Assembly: GCA_028715095.1 (NCBI GenBank)
Contig: JAQUSM010000011.1
Coordinates: forward strand, 1-14,848
Source: Candidatus Omnitrophota bacterium
GTDB taxonomy: Bacteria; Omnitrophota; Gorgyraeia; Gygaellales; Profunditerraquicolaceae
Reading direction: 5' to 3'
DNA: 14,848 nucleotides
Shown here: one piece after another, positions 1 through 7,272 of the stretch
Layout of the letters: the number at the start of each line of letters is the position of its first letter
Position numbering within the stretch: position 1 is the stretch's first letter
Program-made: the position numbers and the translations under genes
The notes under the pieces: generated by a model
What the model saw: only the letters and a program-made list of their open reading frames with translations
Told to the model about the DNA's origin: nothing
Database searches by the model: none

Positions 1-783
1 TTCAGAGCAGCGACGCACCGCTTCTTCTTTGCTCTCCGGAAAAAATATAGCGTAATAACTAAAGACATTGCATTTATGCGGATGGCCGGGGTCGCTTAAA
101 CGTATGCGCTGCGGATCGGTAAACATATTCTGTACTTTTTTGCGGATGGCTTCAGGTTCTTCCGATAACCCGATATAATTATTATAGCTCTTGCTCATTT
201 TACGTCCGTCTAAACCTAAAAGACGGGTAGTCTCGGTAAGCAGGGCTTTTGGTTCGGGAAAACAATTTGTTTTGTAGAGATGATTAAACTTGCGTACGAT
301 CTGACGGGTTAATTCCAAATGCGGCAGTTGGTCCTCCCCTACCGGAACAGCATCAGCCTTATAAAGCAAAATATCGGCAGCCTGTAATACCGGATAACCC
401 AGGAAGGCATAGGTGCTTAAATCCCGGTTAGTAACTTCGCGCAACTGCTCTTTATAGGTAGGGCAGCGCTCCAGGAGCCCAAGCGGGGTGATTAAAGAAA
501 GAATAAAATAAAGCTCAAGGTGTTCCGGTACCTGCGACTGGAGGAAAATTGTGGACTTCTCAGGATCTATGCCGCAGGAAAGCCAATCAATAACATTGTC
601 CAGGATGTTTTCCTTAAGGTGCTCCGGATTTTCATACTCCGACATAAGCGCATGCCAATCCGCAACCATAAAGAAACAGTCATATTCACTTTGCAGTTTT
701 GTCCAGTTGGCTAAGGCGCCAACCAAATGGCCCAGGTGTAACTTTCCCGTCGGCCGCATACCGCTTAATATTCTCTTCTTCAT
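1..783 (-). CDS. trpS: Tryptophanyl-tRNA synthetase, C-terminal part beyond left edge
   Basis: Class I aminoacyl-tRNA synthetase that charges tRNA-Trp with tryptophan in the cytoplasm. The frame is open from the ATG at 783 to the window edge, giving 261 residues of a family usually about 330 long, so roughly the last fifth is missing. The N-terminus reads MKKRILSGMRPTGKLHLGHL, with the HIGH-type motif HLGH at residues 16-19. The second signature, KMSKS, is at residues 195-199. The region between them (GYPVLQAADILLY, then VGEDQLPHLELTR) is the typical TrpRS Rossmann core. The start codon overlaps the infB stop as ATGA (783-780), and an AGGA lies 4 nt upstream (788-791), so translation is probably coupled to infB. 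rbfA usually follows infB, so trpS here is a less common neighbour. The identity is firm; only the C-terminus is unseen. Confidence 0.96.
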   Translation of the reverse strand, partial: MKKRILSGMRPTGKLHLGHLVGALANWTKLQSEYDCFFMVADWHALMSEYENPEHLKENILDNVIDWLSCGIDPEKSTIFLQSQVPEHLELYFILSLITPLGLLERCPTYKEQLREVTNRDLSTYAFLGYPVLQAADILLYKADAVPVGEDQLPHLELTRQIVRKFNHLYKTNCFPEPKALLTETTRLLGLDGRKMSKSYNNYIGLSEEPEAIRKKVQNMFTDPQRIRLSDPGHPHKCNVFSYYAIFFPESKEEAVRRCSE

Positions 784-2891
784 AGCGTCCTGGCAATCTT
801 TTCTATATCATAAGCCTCGATAATATCCCCCTCCATCAACTGATCAAATCCGCTGATAGCAATACCGCACTCAAACCCTTCGGAGACATCGCGCACATCA
901 TCTTTAAAACGCTTCAGGCTTGACAGTTTGCCTTCAAAGGCAACCTGTCCGTTGCGCATCACCGCAACCAGGCTGTTGCGGGTAATTTTACCCTTAGTTA
1001 TTATGCAGCCGGCGATCAATCCGGAACGGGAGAGTTTGAACATCTTCTTAACTTCAGCCCTGCCCAAAAAGACTCTTTTCAATTTAGGATCGAGCATGCC
1101 TTCTACCGCGGCTTTTATATCATTGGCCAACTCGTAAATTATATTGTATATCTTTACTTCAATCCCTTCTTTGGCAATCAACTCTTTGGCTAATTCATCG
1201 GAGCTGACATTAAAACCCACGATCAGGGCATCGGAAGCCATTGCCAGGATTACATCCGAGTTGTTAATATTGCCTACCCCGGTATGAATCACATCAATCT
1301 TTATTTCAGAGACATTTAACTTATCCAGAGTATCCTTGATCGCTTCCAGAGATCCCTGGACATCGGATTTAATAATCAATTTTAACTCTTTAATCTTGCC
1401 TTCGGCAATTTTAGCGTGCAGGTCTTCCAGGCTCACCCTTTTTACGGTTTTTACCTGCTGTTGCTTTTCTTTTTCCATGCGCACCTGAACTAAATCTTTT
1501 GCCTGCTTCTCATCCTCAATCACAAAAAACTGCTCGCCTACCTGAGGGATCCCGCTTATTCCCAGTACCTCTACCGGAGAAGCAGGCCCGACAGCGGTTA
1601 CTGAACGGCCCCGGTCATCAAGCATCGCCCGGATCTTCCCATAGAAATTACCCACAATAATATTCTGGTTAAGATGCAGAGTCCCGTTTTGCACAAGAAG
1701 CGTAGCTACGGGGCCCCTGCCTTTAGCCATCTTTGCCTCCACAACCACTCCGTAAGCCAGGCGATCAGGGTTTGCTTTTAATTCCATTATCTCCGCCTGC
1801 AGCAGGATCATCTCCAGTAAATTGTCTATTCCCAAACCGGTCTTAGCGGAAACGGGCACGGTAATAGTTTTACCGCCCCAGTCTTCAGCGGTTAGCCCGG
1901 CCTGCGATAATTGTTTCTTAACCATATCGACATCTGCCTGCTGCTTATCAATTTTATTTATGGCAACAATAATAGTTACTCCGGCAGCGCGGGCGTGGTC
2001 AATTGCCTCCTGGGTCTGCGGCATAATCCCGTCATCAGCTGCAACTACCAGGACCACGATGTCGGTAATCCGTGCACCCCTGGCGCGCATAGCGGTGAAT
2101 GCTTCATGACCAGGAGTATCCAGAAAAGTAATCTCGCCCCCGGGAAGGCTAACGCGGTAAGCACCGATATGCTGGGTAATCCCTCCGTGCTCCCCCTCCG
2201 CAACCTTGGTTTTACGTATAGCATCAAGAAGAGAAGTTTTACCGTGATCAACATGCCCCATAAAGGTAACTATCGGAGAGCGTTTTTTAAGCTGATCGGG
2301 CCTGTCCTTTTCTTTATGTTCCTGCAGGGCTATTTCTTCGGCGTTAAGGGCTTTTTTAATCGCACAATTGTACTTTAAGCACAGCTTATTTACAGATTCT
2401 TCCTCCAAAAGCTGGTTAATCCCGACCATCACCCCCATACTCATAAAATGCTTTATGAGAACGCTTGATTTCTCCTGTAATTTTACCGCTAAATCTTTAA
2501 GTGTAATCGGAAGCTCAATCTCAATCTCTTTACTCGGGGCGGCTTCAACCTTAACCTCAGGGAGAGGTTCAGGTTTTATCTCATGGACAGGCACTGTCAC
2601 AGGTTTAATTTCTGGTTTCTGCGCAGCAGCCGATTCTATCTTAACTTCAATTTTTGGCTCATGTTTTACCGCAGGCTTAATTACCGGGAGAATTTCCTCC
2701 TTCTTCTTTTTTACAACAACCTTAGGTTTAAGCGACTTAACTACAGCCTTAGCCTTCAAAGCATGCGAAGCATGCGCAGCATGCGCCTTGGGCATGGCCT
2801 TTTTGATCTTTGCCTCAACTTTCTTATGCGCTGCACCCTTAGGTTTAGCTATTTTCTTTGCTGCTGTTTTTTCTTTCTTTGCCTTAGGCAT
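780..2891 (-). CDS. infB: Translation initiation factor IF-2
   Basis: GTPase that positions initiator fMet-tRNA on the 30S subunit and promotes 50S joining. The 703-residue protein starts with about 125 residues of Lys/Ala/Pro/Glu-rich low-complexity sequence, as is common in bacterial IF-2. An IF2-N-type domain follows at about 128-178. The G domain starts near 205: G1 GHVDHGKT at 212-219, the G2 region GGITQHIGA at 236-244, G3 DTPGHE from 258, G4 NKID at 312-315, and G5 SAK at 348-350. The remaining residues match IF-2 domains II to IV, which include the fMet-tRNA binding end. The ATG at 2891 has a GGGAG 7 nt upstream (2899-2903). It lies 66 nt downstream of nusA, a classic pairing, and that gap holds a palindromic repeat. 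Residues 35-45 contain a small repeated Ala-His run encoded by a 9-bp tandem repeat. Confidence 0.98.
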   Translation of the reverse strand: MPKAKKEKTAAKKIAKPKGAAHKKVEAKIKKAMPKAHAAHASHALKAKAVVKSLKPKVVVKKKKEEILPVIKPAVKHEPKIEVKIESAAAQKPEIKPVTVPVHEIKPEPLPEVKVEAAPSKEIEIELPITLKDLAVKLQEKSSVLIKHFMSMGVMVGINQLLEEESVNKLCLKYNCAIKKALNAEEIALQEHKEKDRPDQLKKRSPIVTFMGHVDHGKTSLLDAIRKTKVAEGEHGGITQHIGAYRVSLPGGEITFLDTPGHEAFTAMRARGARITDIVVLVVAADDGIMPQTQEAIDHARAAGVTIIVAINKIDKQQADVDMVKKQLSQAGLTAEDWGGKTITVPVSAKTGLGIDNLLEMILLQAEIMELKANPDRLAYGVVVEAKMAKGRGPVATLLVQNGTLHLNQNIIVGNFYGKIRAMLDDRGRSVTAVGPASPVEVLGISGIPQVGEQFFVIEDEKQAKDLVQVRMEKEKQQQVKTVKRVSLEDLHAKIAEGKIKELKLIIKSDVQGSLEAIKDTLDKLNVSEIKIDVIHTGVGNINNSDVILAMASDALIVGFNVSSDELAKELIAKEGIEVKIYNIIYELANDIKAAVEGMLDPKLKRVFLGRAEVKKMFKLSRSGLIAGCIITKGKITRNSLVAVMRNGQVAFEGKLSSLKRFKDDVRDVSEGFECGIAISGFDQLMEGDIIEAYDIEKIARTL
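2761..2787. repeat. 9-bp tandem repeat, three copies, within infB
   Basis: Three consecutive 9-bp units begin with GCATGCG (2761-2769, 2770-2778, 2779-2787) and differ only in their last two bases. They sit inside the low-complexity N-terminal part of infB and encode alternating Ala-His/Ser residues (around residues 35-45). Each unit holds the palindrome GCATGC. The simplest explanation is slippage-driven expansion in an unconstrained linker. Confidence 0.7.
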
Positions 2892-2907
2892 AATCTCTCT
2901 CCCTCAG

Positions 2908-2941
2908 CTGCCTGTCTACCGACAGGTAGACCTGCAGGCAG
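2908..2941. repeat. Palindromic intergenic element between nusA and infB
   Basis: An imperfect inverted repeat fills about half of the 66-nt gap. On the plus strand GTCTACC (2914-2920) pairs with GGTAGAC (2925-2931) around the loop GACA. The stem continues outward as CTGCCT (2908-2913) with AGGCAG (2936-2941), leaving a 4-nt bulge CTGC at 2932-2935. That gives 13 base pairs. An alternative hairpin pairs CCTGTC (2911-2916) with GACAGG (2921-2926). In the transcript the hairpin ends just 5' of the infB ribosome binding site (2899-2903). No T-run follows it, so it does not look like an intrinsic terminator. It resembles REP-like dispersed palindromes, but copy number cannot be judged from one window. 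Confidence 0.75.
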
Positions 2942-2957
2942 GCTTTTATATTAAGAA

Positions 2958-4229
2958 CTAAGATAGTTTCTTTGCTTCTGCAAATATCTTTTGAGCCTTC
3001 TTTTCTCCGATACCTTTGATCTTTACCAACCCCTCTTCTTTAATCTTTATAATATCATCAATGCTCTTAACACCTGCTTCTTTTAAACTTTCGATAATCT
3101 TCTCCCCAACCCCGGAGAGGTCTTCTAAAGAAACTCCATCTTTCTTGGATATTTTCTTAGTCTCTTTCTTGGCTTCTTTTTTAACTGCTTTCCTGGCTTT
3201 CTTTACCTTAGCCTCCCCCTGAGGAGCTTCTTTTGTTTCCGGTTGAGCAACCTTGGCTTCTTCTTTTCCCCCCAGCGCTTCGGCAGCAATCATACTCTTG
3301 GTCCGGATATCCAGCTCCCAACCCACAAGCCTGGAAGCCAGGCGCACATTCTGGCCATGCTTGCCGATACTCAAAGAAAGCTGATCGTCATCCACGATAA
3401 CTTCGGCCTTCATCTTTTCCCTGTCCAATTTAATTTCGGAAACCTTAGCCGGAGAAAGCGCGGCCTTGATATATTCACGCACATCATCATTAAAACGCAC
3501 TATATCGATCTTTTCCCCCTGCAGCTCATTGACAATATTTCTTACGCGGTTGCCGCGCATACCTACACAGGCGCCTACCGAATCGACTTTATCATTCTTT
3601 GAATTAACCGAGATTTTAGTGCGCTCGCCGGCCTGCCGGGATATGGCTTTGATTTCAACGATCCCCTCGTAAATCTCGGGGACCTCTAATTCAAATAATT
3701 CTTTAACCAAATTAGGGTGCGCGCGCGATAGAATAATCTGTGGCCCCTTGACGTCCTTTTTAACCTCAACAACATAAGCGCGGATGCGTTGGCCCTGTTT
3801 AAACTCTTCCTTGGGAGACTGTTCACGTTTAAGCAAAATACCCTCGGCTTTACCCAAAAGGTCAACAATCACATTGCCCTTCTCAAAACGATAGACCGTA
3901 CCGCTGACAATTTCTCCTACTCGGCTCTGGAACTCTCCAAAAACAACATCCTTCTCCGCCTCGCGCATCTTCTGGATAATAACCTGGCGGGCGGTGGAAG
4001 CGGCAATACGCCCAAAATCAATATTGGTTACCTTTTCATTATTGCGAAAAGCGCGGATCTCTCCTGTAGAGCGGTCAATCTCAACCTTAAATTCTTCATC
4101 CGGTTTTAGATCAATCACCCTCTTGGCAGCGCTAAGCATAGCGCTTTCCACTGCTTCAAGCATAACTTCTTTCTTAATCCCTTTTTCACGTTCAATCTGT
4201 TCAATAATTGCCAAAAGTTCATGACTCAT
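2958..4229 (-). CDS. nusA: Transcription termination/antitermination factor NusA with a C-terminal helix-hairpin-helix tail
   Basis: RNA polymerase-associated factor controlling pausing, termination and antitermination. The 423-residue order is: N-terminal RNAP-binding domain (about 1-100), S1 domain (about 104-170), KH1 with GACVGMRGNRV (219-229), KH2 with SLSIGKHGQNVRLASRLVGWE (285-305), a Lys/Glu/Ala-rich linker (about 321-364), and a helix-hairpin-helix segment (about 366-423, with LSGVGEKI and IKGIGEKKA). E. coli NusA instead ends in acidic repeats, which are also HhH-like. Compared with recalled E. coli NusA, the stretch between IDRSTGE (51-57) and FGRIAAST (72-79) is about 33 residues shorter, so part of the N-terminal head appears to be missing in frame. 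The start is supported by GGAGAA at 4235-4240, 5 nt from the ATG. It follows rimP by 16 nt, the standard rimP-nusA-infB order. Confidence 0.97.
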   Translation of the reverse strand: MSHELLAIIEQIEREKGIKKEVMLEAVESAMLSAAKRVIDLKPDEEFKVEIDRSTGEIRAFRNNEKVTNIDFGRIAASTARQVIIQKMREAEKDVVFGEFQSRVGEIVSGTVYRFEKGNVIVDLLGKAEGILLKREQSPKEEFKQGQRIRAYVVEVKKDVKGPQIILSRAHPNLVKELFELEVPEIYEGIVEIKAISRQAGERTKISVNSKNDKVDSVGACVGMRGNRVRNIVNELQGEKIDIVRFNDDVREYIKAALSPAKVSEIKLDREKMKAEVIVDDDQLSLSIGKHGQNVRLASRLVGWELDIRTKSMIAAEALGGKEEAKVAQPETKEAPQGEAKVKKARKAVKKEAKKETKKISKKDGVSLEDLSGVGEKIIESLKEAGVKSIDDIIKIKEEGLVKIKGIGEKKAQKIFAEAKKLS

Positions 4230-4245
4230 TTTAATTCTCCGTTTT

Positions 4246-4710
4246 CTAAATTACCAGCTTTGCTTTGTTTATCTTAATTAAGGGGATCTCCAAAACCTCC
4301 CCGGCTTGCCCGACAAATACGCTTGCTTCATTAACCGTGCTGATTGCTCCCTTCCATTCACATTTACCATTCACTAAATCATTAAGGAAAAAAACCGCCT
4401 CTTTATTCAGGCAGCGCATAAAATCTTCTTTGGTCTTTAACGGCCTGTCAAGTCCGGGAGAAGAAACTTCTAAACTATATTCACCGGTTAATATATTTTT
4501 TTCAGCCAGTTCCTGCCGGACCAGGCGGTTCAGTAAAGCACACTCCCCTAAACTGATCCCCCCTTCAGGCCTGTCAGCAAGCAGGCCTAAGAATAATCCT
4601 GAACCATCCTGCCTGAGAATTATATCCACTAAGACAAAACCCTGGGAAGCAAACAAAGCCTTGATTGACAAGCCTATTTCCTGTTTCAATGTCTCCCGAT
4701 CCATAAGCAC
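4246..4710 (-). CDS. rimP: Ribosome maturation factor RimP
   Basis: Assembly factor for the 30S subunit, acting early in maturation of the 3' domain. Its length of about 154 residues matches the family (E. coli about 150). The family hallmark EVSSPGLDRPL lies at residues 81-91, preceded by an N-terminal alpha/beta domain with the conserved VDI near residue 28. A small C-terminal SH3-like domain ends in IKINKAKLVI. Two starts are possible: the GTG at 4710, with AGGA 8 nt upstream (4719-4722), or the ATG two codons later at 4704, preceded closely by AGGTG. I prefer the GTG on spacing, but the difference is only two residues. The gene begins 14 nt after proS and precedes nusA, its usual partner. 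Confidence 0.93.
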   Translation of the reverse strand: MLMDRETLKQEIGLSIKALFASQGFVLVDIILRQDGSGLFLGLLADRPEGGISLGECALLNRLVRQELAEKNILTGEYSLEVSSPGLDRPLKTKEDFMRCLNKEAVFFLNDLVNGKCEWKGAISTVNEASVFVGQAGEVLEIPLIKINKAKLVI

Positions 4711-4718
4711 CTGCGCAA

Positions 4719-4722
4719 TCCT
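4719..4722 (-). promoter_or_regulatory. Ribosome binding site supporting the rimP GTG start
   Basis: AGGA on the minus strand lies 8 nt before the GTG at 4710, within the 14-nt proS-rimP gap. It favours GTG over the ATG at 4704, although an AGGTG overlapping the GTG could serve the latter. Confidence 0.5.
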
Positions 4723-4724
4723 GT

Positions 4725-5987
4725 TTACCGAAGGGCTGAGCCGCTGGTTAAACTCTTTATTTTCTCCAACGCCTGTTCTTTTGGGCAGATTATCTTTTCT
4801 TTACTGGCGCGCAACTTTATTTCAACAACATTATCTTTAACCGCGTTGCGGCCGATAATCACCTGCAAAGGTATCCCCAAAAGGTCCGCGTCCTTGAATT
4901 TAATTCCCGCCCGTTCGTCGCGGTCATCCAAAAGCGCTTCTTTACCCGTATCAATAACCTGCCGATAAATATCCTTGGCTGAATTCATAATCGCCGCATC
5001 CGTTACATCCAGAGGAAGGATAATCACGTCAAAAGGCGCTACTTCAGCCGGCCAGATAATCCCTTCACTGTCATTATTCTGCTCAATTACCGCCGAAACC
5101 AGCCGGGATACGCCAATACCGTAACAACCCATGATTATCGGCTTAAGTTTGCCACCGGCGTCAGAGAAATTAGCCTGCATTGCCTGGCTATATTTTGTCC
5201 CTAACTTAAAAATATGGCCAACCTCAATACAGTTAAGCTTATCCATTTTAGCTTTGCACTTCGGACACTCCTGGCTTTCTTCTTCCTTAAAAGTCCTGGC
5301 TATAGAACAGCTTGGACACGATAGAACAATATCTTCTCCGTCCTGGCTGGGGACCATAAACTCATGCGAGACCTTGCCTCCCATAACCCCAGAATCCGCT
5401 TCAGTAATCAGGATTTTCAAACCCAGGCGCAAAAATATATTCTTATAGGCGCCAAACATCGCCTGGTAATTCTTATCCAGGCCTGCCTCATCCTGGTCAA
5501 AACTGTAAGCATCCTTCATAATGAACTCACAGCAGCGGATCAAGCCGAAACGCGGCCGAATCTCATCGCGGAATTTAGTCTGGATCTGGTATAAAACCAA
5601 AGGAAGCTGCCTGTAGCTTGAGACCTGGCTCTTTACTAAATCCGTAATCGCCTCTTCGTGTGTAGGGCCAAGGCAGATACTTCTGCCCCGGCGATCCTTA
5701 AAACCAAACATCACCTGGCCTAAATCTTTATCCCGCCCGGTTTTCTGCCAAAGTTCAAGCGGCTGTAAAGCCGGAAGCAATAATTCATTTGCGCCGCAGG
5801 CATTCATCTCCTCCCGGATAATCTCCTGGATATTCTCCAGGACCTTCAGCCCCAAAGGAAGGTAAGAATACACTCCGGCCATAAGCATACGCACAAGACC
5901 TGCGCGCAACAGCAATTTATGGCTGATTGATTCTGCCTCCTGCGGGTTCTCTTTTAATGTCGGGATAAAACTCTTGCTCCAGAACAT
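4725..5987 (-). CDS. proS: Prolyl-tRNA synthetase, short form lacking the INS editing domain
   Basis: Class II synthetase that charges tRNA-Pro. Class II motif 2 is seen in TKFRDEIRPRFG (137-148) with CEFIMKDAYSF (153-163). Motif 3 is GCYGIGVSRLVSAVIEQ (287-303). An anticodon-binding domain follows from about residue 317 (VAPFDVIILPL). At 420 residues it is about 150 shorter than typical bacterial ProRS (E. coli about 570). The missing part corresponds to the INS domain between motifs 2 and 3, which hydrolyses Ala-tRNA-Pro. In its place is a stretch of about 45 residues with CPSC (224-227) and CPKC (241-244), probably a zinc knuckle, leading into IEVGHIFKLGTKYS, which normally follows INS. 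The start has AAGGA 5 nt upstream (5993-5997). It sits 1 nt after the cpaF-like gene. The frame is continuous, so this is a compact variant rather than a frameshifted gene. Confidence 0.96.
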   Translation of the reverse strand: MFWSKSFIPTLKENPQEAESISHKLLLRAGLVRMLMAGVYSYLPLGLKVLENIQEIIREEMNACGANELLLPALQPLELWQKTGRDKDLGQVMFGFKDRRGRSICLGPTHEEAITDLVKSQVSSYRQLPLVLYQIQTKFRDEIRPRFGLIRCCEFIMKDAYSFDQDEAGLDKNYQAMFGAYKNIFLRLGLKILITEADSGVMGGKVSHEFMVPSQDGEDIVLSCPSCSIARTFKEEESQECPKCKAKMDKLNCIEVGHIFKLGTKYSQAMQANFSDAGGKLKPIIMGCYGIGVSRLVSAVIEQNNDSEGIIWPAEVAPFDVIILPLDVTDAAIMNSAKDIYRQVIDTGKEALLDDRDERAGIKFKDADLLGIPLQVIIGRNAVKDNVVEIKLRASKEKIICPKEQALEKIKSLTSGSALR

Positions 5988-5988
5988 A

Positions 5989-7272
5989 TCAATCCTTATT
6001 AAAAATTTCTTCCGATAAAATTACCCCTCTTTTGGTAAAGAGCGGATAAAATGCCGGCCGGATACCGGTAGCCTTAAAGCTTCCGCTCACCTTGCCATGC
6101 TCGATAACATCATTTATTTCGTAATAAAAGATATCCTCCAGATTCACCAAGCCGTCTTTGAGCCCGTTTACCTGGGTAATCCTGGTTATCTTACGCGAAC
6201 CATCGGCAAGCTGATCCTGCTGAATAATTAAATTTAAAGATGCGGCAATCTGCCGGTGAATCGCCTCTAATGATATAGGTATGCCTGACATCAAGATCAT
6301 TGTTTCTAAACGGTATATAACCTCTTGAGGAGAGTTGGCGTGAATTACTGAAAGGGCTCCGCTATGTCCGGAGCACATTGCCTGAAGCATATCTAAAGCC
6401 TCGACGCTCCTAATTTCTCCCAGGATAATCCTTTGCGGACGCATACGCAGAGAATTATTAAAAAGGTCTCTGATGGTGATCTCGCCTTTTCCTTCAATAT
6501 TAGGCGGCTTGGTCTCCAGCCTGACTACATGGTCCTGAGCCATATACAACTCAGCCGTATCTTCGATAACAATGGTGCGCTCATCATTATCAATATAGCT
6601 GGAAAGCACGCTGACGGTGGTGGTCTTACCGCTGCCCGTTGCTCCGGAGAATATCATATTCACCTTGCTCTTTATGCAGGTAACCAGGAAATCCGCCATT
6701 CTCTTATCCAGCGTATCCAGGCGCACAAGATCTTCTACCTTTTGGATTAGCTTAAGGAATTTACGGATAGTTATTGTCGGCCCATCTATAGCTAATGGAG
6801 GAATAATAATATTGACCCTCGAACCATCCGGCAGGCAAACATCCGTATAAGGCTGGGCCTCGTCCACGCGTTTCCTGGTAGGCGCCAGGATCTTTTGAAT
6901 AACGTACATAATCTGCTGGTTGCTGTCAAACTTAATACCGGTCATCATTTTTTTGCCGTTCTTCTCTATATAAACATTATGTCTGCCGTTGATCATGATC
7001 TCAGTAACTTCCTGGTCCATCATCAACTTCTCTATAGGGCCAAGACCGGCAAGCTCATCAACTAATTCATTAACGAACGTTTCCCTGTCCCGTACAATAG
7101 CCTCCCTGTCCTTATCTTTAAGCAGGCTGCGCGGCTGGCTAAGAATTTCTCCGATGATTTTATTGATCGTAGCCGCTACTTCTATTTTATTACCGGCGTT
7201 TTTAGACAAGTCATTGCTGTATTGAGCAATAAAATATTCACGGACCGTGTTTTTCAACGCTTGGTTAATCAC
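5989..7272 (-). CDS. cpaF: CpaF/TadA-family secretion ATPase
   Basis: Hexameric AAA-like ATPase of the type II/IV secretion superfamily; relatives power assembly of Flp/Tad pili at the inner membrane. The 427-residue protein has Walker A GATGSGKT (210-217), the acidic box IVIEDTAEL (234-242), Walker B RIILGEIR (281-288) and the His box VIHANSPQE (309-317). The N-terminal domain (GLGPIEKLM and EIMINGRHNVYIE, about 77-103) is typical of CpaF. The last 50 residues are unlike other families I recognise. The start is GTG in a GTGA overlap with the ispG stop, with GGAG 5 nt upstream (7278-7281). No prepilin, TadB/C, secretin or CpaE gene is visible, so its partners must be elsewhere or its role may differ. 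The family is clear; pilus assembly is an inference. Confidence 0.9.
   Translation of the reverse strand: MINQALKNTVREYFIAQYSNDLSKNAGNKIEVAATINKIIGEILSQPRSLLKDKDREAIVRDRETFVNELVDELAGLGPIEKLMMDQEVTEIMINGRHNVYIEKNGKKMMTGIKFDSNQQIMYVIQKILAPTRKRVDEAQPYTDVCLPDGSRVNIIIPPLAIDGPTITIRKFLKLIQKVEDLVRLDTLDKRMADFLVTCIKSKVNMIFSGATGSGKTTTVSVLSSYIDNDERTIVIEDTAELYMAQDHVVRLETKPPNIEGKGEITIRDLFNNSLRMRPQRIILGEIRSVEALDMLQAMCSGHSGALSVIHANSPQEVIYRLETMILMSGIPISLEAIHRQIAASLNLIIQQDQLADGSRKITRITQVNGLKDGLVNLEDIFYYEINDVIEHGKVSGSFKATGIRPAFYPLFTKRGVILSEEIFNKD

Noticed and set aside
2908..2941. The nusA-infB palindrome as a Rho-independent terminator
   Set aside because: No T-run follows the stem on the transcribed strand; the sequence after it is the purine-rich infB ribosome binding site.
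2368..2961. Long plus-strand open frame opposite infB (about 197 codons)
   Set aside because: It lies antisense to the low-complexity Lys/Ala-rich part of a certain infB gene. Its Phe/Ser/Leu-rich translation is the mirror of Lys/Glu codons and resembles no family.
4265..4840. Plus-strand open frame of about 191 codons opposite rimP and the proS end
   Set aside because: It is antisense to two certain genes and spans their junction, with no recognisable domain.
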